64,000 nt of DNA from Bacteroidota bacterium (GTDB lineage Bacteria > Bacteroidota > Bacteroidia > Bacteroidales > UBA10428): contig CP065006.1 in assembly GCA_016699695.1 (NCBI GenBank), positions 2,170,001 to 2,234,000 of the forward strand, written 5' to 3'. A model generated the notes under the pieces. That model was given only the letters and a program-made list of their open reading frames with translations, searched no databases and was not told where the DNA came from. Below, in pieces: positions 18,626-26,755 of this stretch. Every line of letters starts with the position of its first letter. Position 1 is the stretch's first letter. A program made the translations under genes and the position numbers.

Positions 18626-18931
18626 TTATAGGCAAATAACACAATTTTGACCCTGAAATTCATTGGTAGTCAATTTATCTGGTTCGGGGTCATTTATCCA
18701 CTTTGCCTGATCGGCAAAATACTTATATTGGTATTCTTTGCCTGTTTCCAGGTTGAGGGTAACCGAAAACTCCCCACCTTTAAGTTTCTTCATCGGGTTG
18801 GCAAGGCGATCCCAGTTATTAAAATCGCCCACCAGGTAGACTTCTGAAAATCCATTTGCTGCAGGCTGATCCAGTTTAAAGGTAACCTTGCATTCGGGCT
18901 TTGTGGCCAGGTACTTTTTCGAAAGACTCAT
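18626..18931 (-). CDS. stand-alone CBM48/isoamylase early-set domain protein
   Basis: A 101-residue protein that consists of a single glycogen-binding/isoamylase N-terminal (E-set) domain. It carries VYLVGDFNNWDRLANPMKKL, then GEFSVTLNLETGKEYQYKYF and WINDPEPDKLTTNEFQGQNCV, the pattern also seen in AMPK beta subunits and GH13 enzymes. There is no catalytic domain and no signal peptide, so it is cytoplasmic. In Bacteroidota such short proteins occur widely. Binding to glycogen or to a partner glucan enzyme is expected but untested. It has its own terminator and is monocistronic. The stretch of about 330 bases upstream holds only repeat copy B and AT-rich sequence. Confidence 0.85.
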   Translation of the reverse strand: MSLSKKYLATKPECKVTFKLDQPAANGFSEVYLVGDFNNWDRLANPMKKLKGGEFSVTLNLETGKEYQYKYFADQAKWINDPEPDKLTTNEFQGQNCVICL

Positions 18932-19097
18932 ATTGTTTAGTTTTTAGGTTGTTTAAATTCGAAATTAATTTCAACGAACAATGCAAATTTACCCTTAAAA
19001 TAGCAATTTATGAATGAATAAACACTAAAAATTTATTAATTCTCAAGGCTTATTAGATAAAAGTTGAACCGAAAGGCCATGTTTTTCAAAATGGGCT

Positions 19098-19266
19098 TTT
19101 ATTCGTGAGACTTAAATTTCATGAGTTCACGAAATGAAATTTTATAGTCGAATCCCGATTTAATCGGGACTGAAAGCGGGTGCGCTAGTAAATACCCCGC
19201 CTCTTGTGGCGAATAAAATAAAATCCTTTGCAGGTACCCCGTCAGCATGCTGAGGGGAGCTTCATT
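19098..19266. repeat. 169-bp structured direct repeat, copy B
   Basis: Second copy of the element at 16887-17056, in the same orientation. The inverted repeats are kept: TTCGTGA...TCACGAA, a near-perfect CCCGATT-T-AATCGGG that is degenerate in copy A, and the terminal CCCC-g-TCAGCATGCTGA-GGGG. The end of the element overlaps the stop codon of holB (TCA at 19262-19264 read on the minus strand), so like copy A it sits directly 3' of a minus-strand gene. Confidence 0.85.
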
Positions 19267-20389
19267 TGCGAATATGTCGTATCATTTTCAGGGCCATATC
19301 AAACAGAACAATCTTTGCATTGGCATTTCGCTCAATGTCAGCACTAGATGAGGTAAACTCATGGCAAATATCGATAATATTGCGGCCATTCACAAAAGGA
19401 TGAAATTTTTCAGAAAAGGCTTCTTCTTCATTTGAGAGGTAAAGTAGATCATTGTTTTGGAGGTTTTTTATGAAGTTTTCGCGCACCAGTTTTAAGGCAT
19501 ATTTGAAAAAGCCTTTCAGCCTTTCGCGACCGATGCTTGCCATCTCCTCCACCCAGATATTTATTTCAGGTATGGCACCCTTGTAACACAGGCGCATAAA
19601 TATTCCAAATTGCTCAAATTGGAAGGCTGTTTCTTCCGAAGTTTCGAGTATTTCCTGGGCGGCAATCAAACTACCACCTGCCAACCGTGCTACATTTGTG
19701 GCTTGAGGAGGCGGAAGGTGGTGTTTTTCAACTAAATAATTCGCAAGTTCGTCGTGGTCGATTTTCGACAATTTTACGGGTTGGGTGCGTGAGGAAATGG
19801 TAATTAACACTTGCTCAGGAATTTCTGAAATCATCAGAAAAATAGTTTTCTCCGGAGGTTCTTCTACCAATTTAAGAAGCATGTTTGCTGCAGCGGAATG
19901 CATTTTTTCTGGTAGCCACAGGATGAGAAATTTATAGTCGCTCTCGAACGATTTAAGGTTTAGTTTGCGTATAATGGCTTCGCTGTCGTTGCGCGAAATA
20001 AGTGCTTGCTTGTTTTCTATTTCCATTAAGTTATACCACCTTGAGGAAAGAAAATAAGGGTTTTGAAGCAATGTTTCACGCCAGAGTGGCAGGTAATCGT
20101 CACTTGTCGGATCTTTCTTTACTTCCTTTGAAGTGTTGACAGGGTATACAAAATGCAAGTCAGGATGTGATAAGTGCGCAAACTTTTTACAACTGATACA
20201 TACACCGCATGAATCTTCTTTCGAACGGTTTGTGCAGGCTATGTATTGCGCATAGGCTATGGCTAAGGGGAGAGTGCCTGAACCTTCGGGACCAAAAAAT
20301 AATTGGGCATGAGGTATCCGGCCTGCTGTCACCGACTGCCTCAAATGGTCTTTTACCCGATCTTGTCCTATTACCTGATTAAAAAGCAT
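19262..20389 (-). CDS. holB: DNA polymerase III delta' subunit
   Basis: A 375-residue clamp-loader subunit of the AAA+ type. The N-terminus FNQVIGQDRVKDHLRQSV and the zinc module CGVCISCKKFAHLSHPDLHF match delta'/gamma. The P-loop is degenerate (FGPEGSGTLPLA, no GKT), as expected for delta', which does not hydrolyse ATP. The sensor region is VEEPPEKTIFLMIS with SSRTQP. It helps load the sliding clamp during replication. Its stop codon lies inside the end of repeat copy B, so the last codon may derive from the repeat. A TAATTTTG box (20402-20409 on the minus strand) just upstream could be its -7 element. Confidence 0.93.
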   Translation of the reverse strand: MLFNQVIGQDRVKDHLRQSVTAGRIPHAQLFFGPEGSGTLPLAIAYAQYIACTNRSKEDSCGVCISCKKFAHLSHPDLHFVYPVNTSKEVKKDPTSDDYLPLWRETLLQNPYFLSSRWYNLMEIENKQALISRNDSEAIIRKLNLKSFESDYKFLILWLPEKMHSAAANMLLKLVEEPPEKTIFLMISEIPEQVLITISSRTQPVKLSKIDHDELANYLVEKHHLPPPQATNVARLAGGSLIAAQEILETSEETAFQFEQFGIFMRLCYKGAIPEINIWVEEMASIGRERLKGFFKYALKLVRENFIKNLQNNDLLYLSNEEEAFSEKFHPFVNGRNIIDICHEFTSSSADIERNANAKIVLFDMALKMIRHIRK

Positions 20390-20535
20390 ATTTTAAGCTT
20401 TCAAAATTAGCGAAAGAATTGACTTTTCTTTAAAATGCAGTATCTCAAATTTAGATTTGCTTTCAGAGTAAATATTATTGTGAAGTTTATAACAATACCG
20501 CTAAAACTGATATCAATCAGTTTAATAAGTTTTCT

Positions 20536-20543
20536 TACCTTTG
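20536..20543 (+). promoter_or_regulatory. candidate -7 box of pgk
   Basis: TACCTTTG is a perfect match to the Bacteroidota TAnnTTTG element and lies 33 bases before the pgk ATG. I see no matching TTTG at the usual distance upstream. Confidence 0.5.
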
Positions 20544-20576
20544 TGCTTCAAAATGTAAAACCAAAAAGTTTATTGT

Positions 20577-21839
20577 ATGCAACTAATTGATAATTATAAT
20601 TTTGCTGGCAAAAGAGCCATTGTAAGAGTCGACTTTAATGTGCCGCTTAACAAAGAAACCTTTGAAGTAACCGATGATACACGTATACGTGGCGCATTGC
20701 CAACCATCAATAAAATATTAAAAGATGGTGGTTCAGTGATTCTTATGTCGCATTTGGGTCGCCCAAAAGCTGGTCCAGAGAAAAAATCATCGCTTCAACA
20801 TGTAATTCCTGCACTTAAAGCTTTAATGGGTGGCAAAAACATTCTTTTTTGCGACGATTGCATGAAGGCAAAGCCAATGGCTGATGCACTTAAAAGCGGT
20901 GAGATTCTCTTGTTGGAGAACCTTCGTTTTTACGAAGAAGAAGAAGGAAAGCCGCGACTGGCAGAAGATGCCAGCGAAGAAGAAAAAAAGGCTGGTAAGG
21001 CTAGAGTGAAAGAAAGCCAAAAGAATTTTGTAGCTACCCTGGCTAGTTATGCCGATGTTTACGTGAACGATGCTTTTGGTACTGCTCACCGCGCCCATGG
21101 TTCAACAGCCCTAATTGCCGATCATTTCGATGTGAAGGATAAAATGTTTGGGTACCTTATCGTGAAGGAACTTGAAGCAATGGATAAGGTTATTAAATCG
21201 GCAGATAAACCCAAAACAGCCATTATGGGTGGTGCAAAGGTATCCGATAAAATTCTTATTATCAAAAGGCTTCTTCCTACCATCGATAACCTTATCATCG
21301 GTGGTGGTATGACTTATACCTTTATTAAAGCCCAAGGCGGAAAGATAGGAAAATCACTTTGTGAAGAAGATAAGCTGGACCTTGCTCTTGAAATTCTTCA
21401 GGAAGCCAAGGCGCACAATGTAAAAGTGTATTTGCCAACCGATGCAGTGAATGCAGATGCCTTCGATGCCAATGCTAATACTTCAATCTCAAAAACCAAC
21501 GAAACTCCTGATGGTTGGATGGGGCTTGACATTGCGGACGAATCCATTGCCACTTTCTCACAGGTAATTGCCGATTCGAAAATAGTGTTATGGAATGGTC
21601 CGATGGGTGTTTTTGAAATGGATAAGTTTTCGAAAGGAACTTCTGCCATTGCAAAAGCGCTTGCACTGGCTACCTCCAAGGGTGCCTTTACACTGGTTGG
21701 TGGTGGCGATTCAGTTGCTGCTGTGAATAAAAATAAGCTAGCCGATAAAGTGGGATATGTGTCAACCGGTGGAGGTGCCATGCTAGAATACATGGAAGGT
21801 AAAGCCTTGCCGGGAATTCTTGCAATCCGAGGCGAATAA
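20577..21839 (+). CDS. pgk: phosphoglycerate kinase
   Basis: A 420-residue glycolytic enzyme that transfers phosphate from 1,3-bisphosphoglycerate to ADP. Signature segments are RAIVRVDFNVPLN at the N-terminus, VILMSHLGRPK, LLLENLRFY, YVNDAFGTAHRAHGST and the nucleotide-binding GGGDSVAAVN near the C-terminus. Residues ~120-145 hold a Lys/Glu-rich insertion (EEEGKPRLAEDASEEEKKAG) typical of the Bacteroidota form, which makes it longer than the usual ~395 residues. It is monocistronic, with its own promoter element and terminator. Confidence 0.97.
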   Translation: MQLIDNYNFAGKRAIVRVDFNVPLNKETFEVTDDTRIRGALPTINKILKDGGSVILMSHLGRPKAGPEKKSSLQHVIPALKALMGGKNILFCDDCMKAKPMADALKSGEILLLENLRFYEEEEGKPRLAEDASEEEKKAGKARVKESQKNFVATLASYADVYVNDAFGTAHRAHGSTALIADHFDVKDKMFGYLIVKELEAMDKVIKSADKPKTAIMGGAKVSDKILIIKRLLPTIDNLIIGGGMTYTFIKAQGGKIGKSLCEEDKLDLALEILQEAKAHNVKVYLPTDAVNADAFDANANTSISKTNETPDGWMGLDIADESIATFSQVIADSKIVLWNGPMGVFEMDKFSKGTSAIAKALALATSKGAFTLVGGGDSVAAVNKNKLADKVGYVSTGGGAMLEYMEGKALPGILAIRGE

Positions 21840-21866
21840 AGAGAATTACATTACCTTTTGATAATC

Positions 21867-21905
21867 CCCCGGATTGGTTATTTTTACACCAGTCCGGGGT
21901 TTTTA
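21867..21905 (+). terminator. intrinsic terminator of pgk
   Basis: CCCCGGATTGGT and ACCAGTCCGGGG form a 12-bp stem (one G-T pair) with a T-rich loop, followed by five T. Confidence 0.85.
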
Positions 21906-22006
21906 TCTTCTCTTTTTGGCCTAAGTGTAAATAGCCAACCCACTCTCTGGCATCAAAGGGTGAAATTTGATTTAAGACTAAGGAAAACAATCAAAATTAG
22001 ATCAAT

Positions 22007-22822
22007 ATGAGTTTCGAGAAAATTGCAATTTTAGGTGGGGGCAACCTGGGTTCTTCAATTGCACAGGGGATAATCAGTGCAGGCATTACCCAGGCTAATC
22101 ACATAAAAGTTACCCGTCGAAGAGTGCATCTGCTTGATAAATTAAAAGAGATAGGCATTGTAGTAATGGCCGAAAACGATAAGGCTGTGAAGGATGCAAG
22201 TCTTATAATATTGGCTGTGAAGCCTCACCAGATCAATTCACTTCTTGCTGAAGTAGCTGAGCATATTGTTGCTTCTAAACCACTCGTAGTGTCAGTAATT
22301 ACTGGAGTTTCTATTGCGCAGCTAAAAGAATCTCTGCCTGGCGTTTCCATCGTAAGAGCTATGCCCAATACTGCCATTGCCTTATGCGATTCCATGACCT
22401 GTATTTCGGGTGATGGCGAGTCGAAGGAATCGGAAAAGAAGGTAAAGGAATTCTTTGATCAACTCGGTGAGACTATAGTAATTAATGAAGAGTTAATGGG
22501 AGCTGCAACAGTAGTCGGAGCCTGTGGTATCGCCTTTGCATTGCGTTTTATGCGTGCTATGTCGCAAGGTGGTATCGAAATAGGATTTGGGGCCGAGGTT
22601 TCTCAACTTATTACTGCTCAAACCATTAAGGGGGCAGCCCGATTAATACTCGAAAGTAACAATCATCCGGAGAAAGAAATTGATAAAGTGACTACCCCAA
22701 TGGGAGTTACCATTTCGGGATTGAATGAGATGGAACATCAGGGTTTTAGCTCGGCAGTGATTAAAGGTTTGCTCACTTCTTTCAATAAGCTGGACCTTAT
22801 GAAAACCAAAAAATCGGAATAG
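22007..22822 (+). CDS. proC: pyrroline-5-carboxylate reductase
   Basis: A 271-residue NAD(P)H-dependent enzyme for the last step of proline synthesis. The Rossmann motif AILGGGNLGSSIAQG is at the N-terminus, LAVKPHQI follows the second strand, and VRAMPNTAIALCDSMT is the substrate loop. The C-terminal dimer signature is present as VTTPMGVTISGLNEME. The cysE gene begins 19 bases downstream, so the two are probably co-transcribed. Confidence 0.95.
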   Translation: MSFEKIAILGGGNLGSSIAQGIISAGITQANHIKVTRRRVHLLDKLKEIGIVVMAENDKAVKDASLIILAVKPHQINSLLAEVAEHIVASKPLVVSVITGVSIAQLKESLPGVSIVRAMPNTAIALCDSMTCISGDGESKESEKKVKEFFDQLGETIVINEELMGAATVVGACGIAFALRFMRAMSQGGIEIGFGAEVSQLITAQTIKGAARLILESNNHPEKEIDKVTTPMGVTISGLNEMEHQGFSSAVIKGLLTSFNKLDLMKTKKSE

Positions 22823-22841
22823 ACTTAAAAAATTGACCGGC

Positions 22842-23684
22842 ATGAAAATCGATAACAAATTTGCTGAATTTTTGTACGAACAGCATGGCATTTTTAAAAC
22901 CTCAGTGCCTTCCATGCTCAAAGCGCATGCGTTTACAGATAACTTAATTAATTTTTTATTTCCTTTTAAGGTCGATAGAAAATGTTCACTTCCGCAAATT
23001 GAATTGACCCTTGCTCAATTGCAAATTGATTTTCGCGATTTGGTGGGCCCAATGGAGGAGATACTTGAGAAACCCATTTCACAGATTTCCGATGATTTTT
23101 TTTCTGCCATGCCCGAAGTGTATAAAAGCCTGATGGAGGATGCCTATAATTTTCTGGATTTCGATCCTGCAGCCCGCTCTATTGAGAGTGTTGTGCTTTA
23201 TTACCCGGGTTTTTATGCCATCTCTGTCTACCGTATGGCACACTTGCTCTATCAGTTTAAAGTACCCTTTTTACCTCGCATGATGGCTGAGTTCGCGCAT
23301 AGCAAAACGGGGGTGGACATTCATCCTGGAGCGAGTATTGGAAAGGACTTTTTTATCGATCATGGAACGGGAATCGTAATTGGTGAAACTACCTCCATTG
23401 GCAATCGGGTTAAGATTTATCAGGGTGTAACACTGGGTGCAATCTGTGTCGAGAAATCGATGAAGGGCCGCAAGCGGCATCCTACAATCGAAGACGATGT
23501 AATCATTTATTCCGGAAGCACCATTCTGGGTGGCGATACCGTAGTTGGCAAAGGTACAGTGGTAGGTGGTAACGTTTGGCTCACAAAAAGTGTTCCTGCT
23601 TATAGTGTTGTCTATCATGAGAGTAAAACAGTGGTGCGCGACAGCAAGAATAAGGATATTGAACCTATCAACTTTGTAATTTAA
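22842..23684 (+). CDS. cysE: serine O-acetyltransferase
   Basis: A 280-residue acetyltransferase with a helical N-terminal part, then a left-handed beta-helix of hexapeptide repeats. The core is GVDIHPGASIGKDFFIDHGTG, with the catalytic HG pair, followed by IVIGETTSIGNRVKIYQGVT and RHPTIEDDVIIYSGSTILGG. It makes O-acetylserine for cysteine synthesis. The protein ends in NFVI: a C-terminal Ile is the residue that SAT inserts into the CysK active site in the cysteine synthase complex, and cysK is two genes downstream. The ATG at 22842 is preferred over an in-frame TTG three codons earlier. Confidence 0.93.
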   Translation: MKIDNKFAEFLYEQHGIFKTSVPSMLKAHAFTDNLINFLFPFKVDRKCSLPQIELTLAQLQIDFRDLVGPMEEILEKPISQISDDFFSAMPEVYKSLMEDAYNFLDFDPAARSIESVVLYYPGFYAISVYRMAHLLYQFKVPFLPRMMAEFAHSKTGVDIHPGASIGKDFFIDHGTGIVIGETTSIGNRVKIYQGVTLGAICVEKSMKGRKRHPTIEDDVIIYSGSTILGGDTVVGKGTVVGGNVWLTKSVPAYSVVYHESKTVVRDSKNKDIEPINFVI

Positions 23685-23916
23685 ATATTCTCTTCATTTA
23701 ATTTCTTTTCCAGGATGCACTTCGATCGGCAGTCTGCGCCTTTCGGGATAAAAGTAAATCTATCGTGCGCTCTCTTTTGCTATCCTTCATTTTGGTAATA
23801 GCTATTTCTTTTAATATGACCGAATGTAAACCCGGTCGAAATAATTATTGAACCATTTTTGGTTTTTTTGGTTTAATTATCTACTTTTACCCTACAAATG
23901 AAATAGGAAAGATAGA

Positions 23917-24366
23917 ATGAAGCTAAACACAAAAACTCGTTACGGTATTCGGGCAATGATTGAATTGGCCATGGATTGGGGTGGAAAGGGCTTGTACCAG
24001 AAAGAAATCTCTGAGCGTCAGCGCATTTCTTATAAATACCTCGATCACATTGTATCGGCCTTAAAAACGAAAGGTTTAATAAGCAATGTCGAAGGTCGTA
24101 AAAGCGGCTATCGCCTGGCTCGAAATCCTGAAGAGATAAGTGTTTATGACATATATAAAGCTTTCGAACCTGACATGCAAATTGTCGATTGCATTGGTGA
24201 GGATGGAGAATGTGTTAATGCGCATAATTGTGCCGCAAAAGATCTATGGTGCGGTTTAAACAAAGCAATTATCGAACATCTAAGTTCAGTAAATCTGAAA
24301 GAGTTGAGCGACAAGCAAAAAGCCATGAAACAGCGCGATGAGAAACTGGAATTATATGAAATTTAG
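23917..24366 (+). CDS. Rrf2-family transcriptional regulator
   Basis: A 149-residue winged-helix regulator that starts MKLNTKTRYGIRAMIELA. It has the Rrf2 recognition region YKYLDHIVSALKTKGLI and wing GRKSGYRLAR. Residues ~90-115 hold four cysteines spaced C-x6-C-x5-C-x6-C, a layout close to the [2Fe-2S] ligands of IscR. The position between cysE and cysK suggests control of cysteine synthesis, as CymR does in Firmicutes, with a possible Fe-S or redox input. Which of the two models holds cannot be read from the sequence. It has its own ~230-base upstream region and is followed 66 bases later by cysK. Confidence 0.88.
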   Translation: MKLNTKTRYGIRAMIELAMDWGGKGLYQKEISERQRISYKYLDHIVSALKTKGLISNVEGRKSGYRLARNPEEISVYDIYKAFEPDMQIVDCIGEDGECVNAHNCAAKDLWCGLNKAIIEHLSSVNLKELSDKQKAMKQRDEKLELYEI

Positions 24367-24432
24367 TCTTATTTGGATTCTTTTTTGATTTAGTGCGCGA
24401 GCAATTTTTAGCATTTTATTAAAACCTACAAT

Positions 24433-25344
24433 ATGAAAGCAAATAGCATTTTAGAGACAATTGGAAAAACCCCCCACCTAAAGATAAACAGACTGTTTGG
24501 GGGAAATACTGAAGTTTGGGTTAAGTTGGAGAGAGTAAACCCGGGTGGCAGTATCAAAGACCGCATAGCACTTGCAATGGTTGAGGATGCTGAAAAAAAA
24601 GGGATATTAAAAACCGGTTCGGTAATTATAGAGCCTACCTCGGGTAATACCGGTATTGGGCTTTCGATTGTTGCTGCGGTTAAAGGATACAGACTTATTT
24701 TGGTAATGCCCGAATCCATGTCAGTGGAGCGGCGGCGCATTATGGCAGCCCATGGAGCTGAATTAGAATTAACGCCCCGTGAAAAAGGTATGAAGGGAGC
24801 TATTGAAAAAGCAAAGGAACTGGCTGAAACAATCAAGAATTCCTGGATTCCTTCTCAGTTCGACAATCCTTCGAACGTGCAAGTACATAAGGATACAACT
24901 GCTCAGGAAATACTAGCCGATTTTCCTCAGGGGATCGATTACTTAATAACCGGTGTAGGAACGGGTGGACATATTTCAGGTGTAGCCGCTGTGTTAAAAG
25001 AGAAATTCCCGAATCTAAAAGTGTTTGCGGTGGAGCCTGAATTGTCTCCGGTAATCAGCGGTGGTCAACCCGGACCACATCCTATTCAGGGTATTGGTGC
25101 TGGTTTTATACCTGCGAACCTACACACTAACCTACTCGACGGCGTGATTCAGGTATCGAAGGACGATGCGATTAAATTTGCACAGAGAGCTGCCAAAGAA
25201 GAAGGACTGTTTGTTGGAATCTCCTCGGGTGCTACCTTGGCTGCTATAGCTAAGAAATTACCAGAGATCAAAACAGGTGCTGTTATTCTTGGCTTTAATT
25301 ACGATACAGGCGAACGCTACCTTTCTATCGAAGGTTTATACTAA
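24433..25344 (+). CDS. cysK: cysteine synthase A (O-acetylserine sulfhydrylase)
   Basis: A 303-residue PLP enzyme that makes cysteine from O-acetylserine and sulfide. The PLP lysine lies in NPGGSIKDRIA (Lys42), the substrate loop is PTSGNTGIGLS, and the phosphate-binding glycine loop is GVGTGGHISGV. The C-terminal GISSGATLAA completes the family pattern. Length and motifs are those of CysK rather than CBS or threonine synthase. It follows the Rrf2 regulator gene and ends at a strong terminator. Confidence 0.96.
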   Translation: MKANSILETIGKTPHLKINRLFGGNTEVWVKLERVNPGGSIKDRIALAMVEDAEKKGILKTGSVIIEPTSGNTGIGLSIVAAVKGYRLILVMPESMSVERRRIMAAHGAELELTPREKGMKGAIEKAKELAETIKNSWIPSQFDNPSNVQVHKDTTAQEILADFPQGIDYLITGVGTGGHISGVAAVLKEKFPNLKVFAVEPELSPVISGGQPGPHPIQGIGAGFIPANLHTNLLDGVIQVSKDDAIKFAQRAAKEEGLFVGISSGATLAAIAKKLPEIKTGAVILGFNYDTGERYLSIEGLY

Positions 25345-25366
25345 TAGTAAAATCCTTAAAGAGTTA

Positions 25367-25399
25367 TAAAAGGTAAGTCATTGATGGCTTACCTTTTTC
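25367..25399 (+). terminator. intrinsic terminator of cysK
   Basis: AGGTAAGTCA and TGGCTTACCT form a 10-bp stem with a TTGA loop, framed by an A run before and a T run after. Confidence 0.85.
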
Positions 25400-25574
25400 T
25401 TTGGAAATAGCCATTTCACAAATAAACTCTCAAACAATTATTCGAAGTATTTGAAAAAAAGCCATAATTTTTATAACTAGTTTCACCGATAAGCCGTAAT
25501 ATTGCATGAGAGAATGGAATTTAAACTTGCCAGTGCAAAATATAAGCCGGCACGATAATTGTTAAGTGTAAACT

Positions 25575-25916
25575 ATGTCCAAATTTTCTAAAATATCATT
25601 CATTTTCTTACTATTGCTTAGCATAAGTGCCATTTCGTTGGCTGCCGGCAATATTTACCTGGCATTAAACGACAACGGTACCGAAGTGAATGTTTATCCT
25701 AATCCTGTGTTGGGCAGCGAGTTTACAGTTCAATCGAACCAGGGTATTGATGAAATAAAAATTGTGAATGTATTAGGCCAGCAGGTTTTTGCTTCGGCCT
25801 ACCTGAATCAGAAAACTGTGGAGGTTGATTTGGATATTTCCGAAAAAGGCCTCTTTATTGTGCAGGTAAAACTTAGTAACGGAAGTGTAATTACAAAAAG
25901 AGTTCTTCTAAAATAG
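25575..25916 (+). CDS. small exported protein made of a T9SS type-A sorting domain
   Basis: A 113-residue protein. Residues 1-25 are a signal peptide (SFIFLLLLSISAISLAAG), and about 15 residues later the T9SS C-terminal domain begins: VNVYPNPVLGSEF, then EIKIVNVLGQQVF, LDISEKGLFIVQVKL and the ending VITKRVLLK. No cargo domain is present between signal and sorting domain. The CTD normally directs large cargo to the outer membrane and is then cleaved by PorU. A protein that is almost only CTD could be a relic of a larger gene, a regulator or competitor of the secretion system, or a small secreted product. It lies between two terminators. Confidence 0.85.
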   Translation: MSKFSKISFIFLLLLSISAISLAAGNIYLALNDNGTEVNVYPNPVLGSEFTVQSNQGIDEIKIVNVLGQQVFASAYLNQKTVEVDLDISEKGLFIVQVKLSNGSVITKRVLLK

Positions 25917-25934
25917 GAACTAATTAGTTAGGGC

Positions 25935-25968
25935 AAAAAAGCGTCGGTGGTCACCGGCGCTTTTTTTT
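25935..25968. terminator. bidirectional terminator between the T9SS-tail gene and the suf operon
   Basis: GCGTCGGT and ACCGGCGC form an 8-bp stem (one G-T pair) with a 4-base loop, flanked by six A and eight T. It can end both convergent transcripts. The stop codon of sufT lies in its T run. Confidence 0.85.
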
Positions 25969-26299
25969 ATAGCATTCCCAGCTCGAGTTTAGCCTCCTCA
26001 GTCATCATCGACTGATCCCAAGGCGGATCAAAAACAAGTTTAACTTCACTAGCAGTAATTCCCTCCACCGCTGCGGTTTTTTGCTGGACTTCCATTAAGA
26101 TACTGTCAGCTACCGGGCAATTTGGAGCGGTTAAAGTCATGCGAATTTCCACTTTGCGTTCTTCGTCTATTTCGATATCGTAAATTAACCCCAGATCGTA
26201 AATATTTACCGGAATCTCCGGATCGTAGATGCTGCGGAGCACCATTACGAGGTTTGCTTCGAGCTGAAGTATTTGGTTGATAGAACTATTGCTTTCCAT
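25967..26299 (-). CDS. sufT: SufT-like DUF59 (MIP18) iron-sulfur assembly factor
   Basis: A 110-residue protein of the MIP18/DUF59 family, which assists Fe-S maturation. The family core SIYDPEIPVNIYDLGLIYDI and MTLTAPNCPVADSI, with its conserved Cys, are present, and it ends in the VFDPPWDQSMMTEEAKLELG block. The ATG at 26299, four bases after sufE, is chosen over upstream Met codons that would overlap sufE. It is the last gene of the suf operon. Confidence 0.9.
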   Translation of the reverse strand: MESNSSINQILQLEANLVMVLRSIYDPEIPVNIYDLGLIYDIEIDEERKVEIRMTLTAPNCPVADSILMEVQQKTAAVEGITASEVKLVFDPPWDQSMMTEEAKLELGML

Positions 26300-26303
26300 T
26301 TGA

Positions 26304-26735
26304 TTAGTTATTGCTGTATTTAGCATTGTATGCAATGGCATAAAGCTTCATCTGTTTTACCATCGAAAGCAAGCCGTTTGCTCGGGTAGGCGAAAGGTTT
26401 TCGCGCAATCCGATGGCATCGATAAATTCAAGCTTCGCATCCATAATAGCCTTCGGTGTCTGACCCGACAAAACCCTGATTAAAAGTGTGATTATTCCTT
26501 TTGTAATGATGGCATCGCTATCGGCAGTATAAAACACTTTCCCATCGATGTAATCGGCATTGAGCCATACTTTCGATTGGCATCCCTGAATGATGTATTC
26601 GTTGGTTTTGTATTTCGAATCGATCAAAGGCAGATCTCTGCTGATTTCAATTAGGTAGTTATACCGATCCATCCAATCGTCAAACACTTCAAACTCGTTA
26701 ATAATTTCTGTTTCAATATTGGTAATGGTAGTCAC
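26304..26735 (-). CDS. sufE: SufE sulfur-acceptor protein
   Basis: A 143-residue protein that accepts persulfide from SufS and passes it to the SufBCD scaffold. The active cysteine lies in YIIQGCQSKVWLNA. The N-terminal FEVFDDWMDRYNYLIEISRD helix and the C-terminal LGLREN/SPTRANGLLSMVKQM segment are family-typical. It lies 20 bases after sufS and four before sufT. Confidence 0.94.
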   Translation of the reverse strand: MTTITNIETEIINEFEVFDDWMDRYNYLIEISRDLPLIDSKYKTNEYIIQGCQSKVWLNADYIDGKVFYTADSDAIITKGIITLLIRVLSGQTPKAIMDAKLEFIDAIGLRENLSPTRANGLLSMVKQMKLYAIAYNAKYSNN

Positions 26736-26755
26736 AGGGCTTAATTAGTTAGTGA

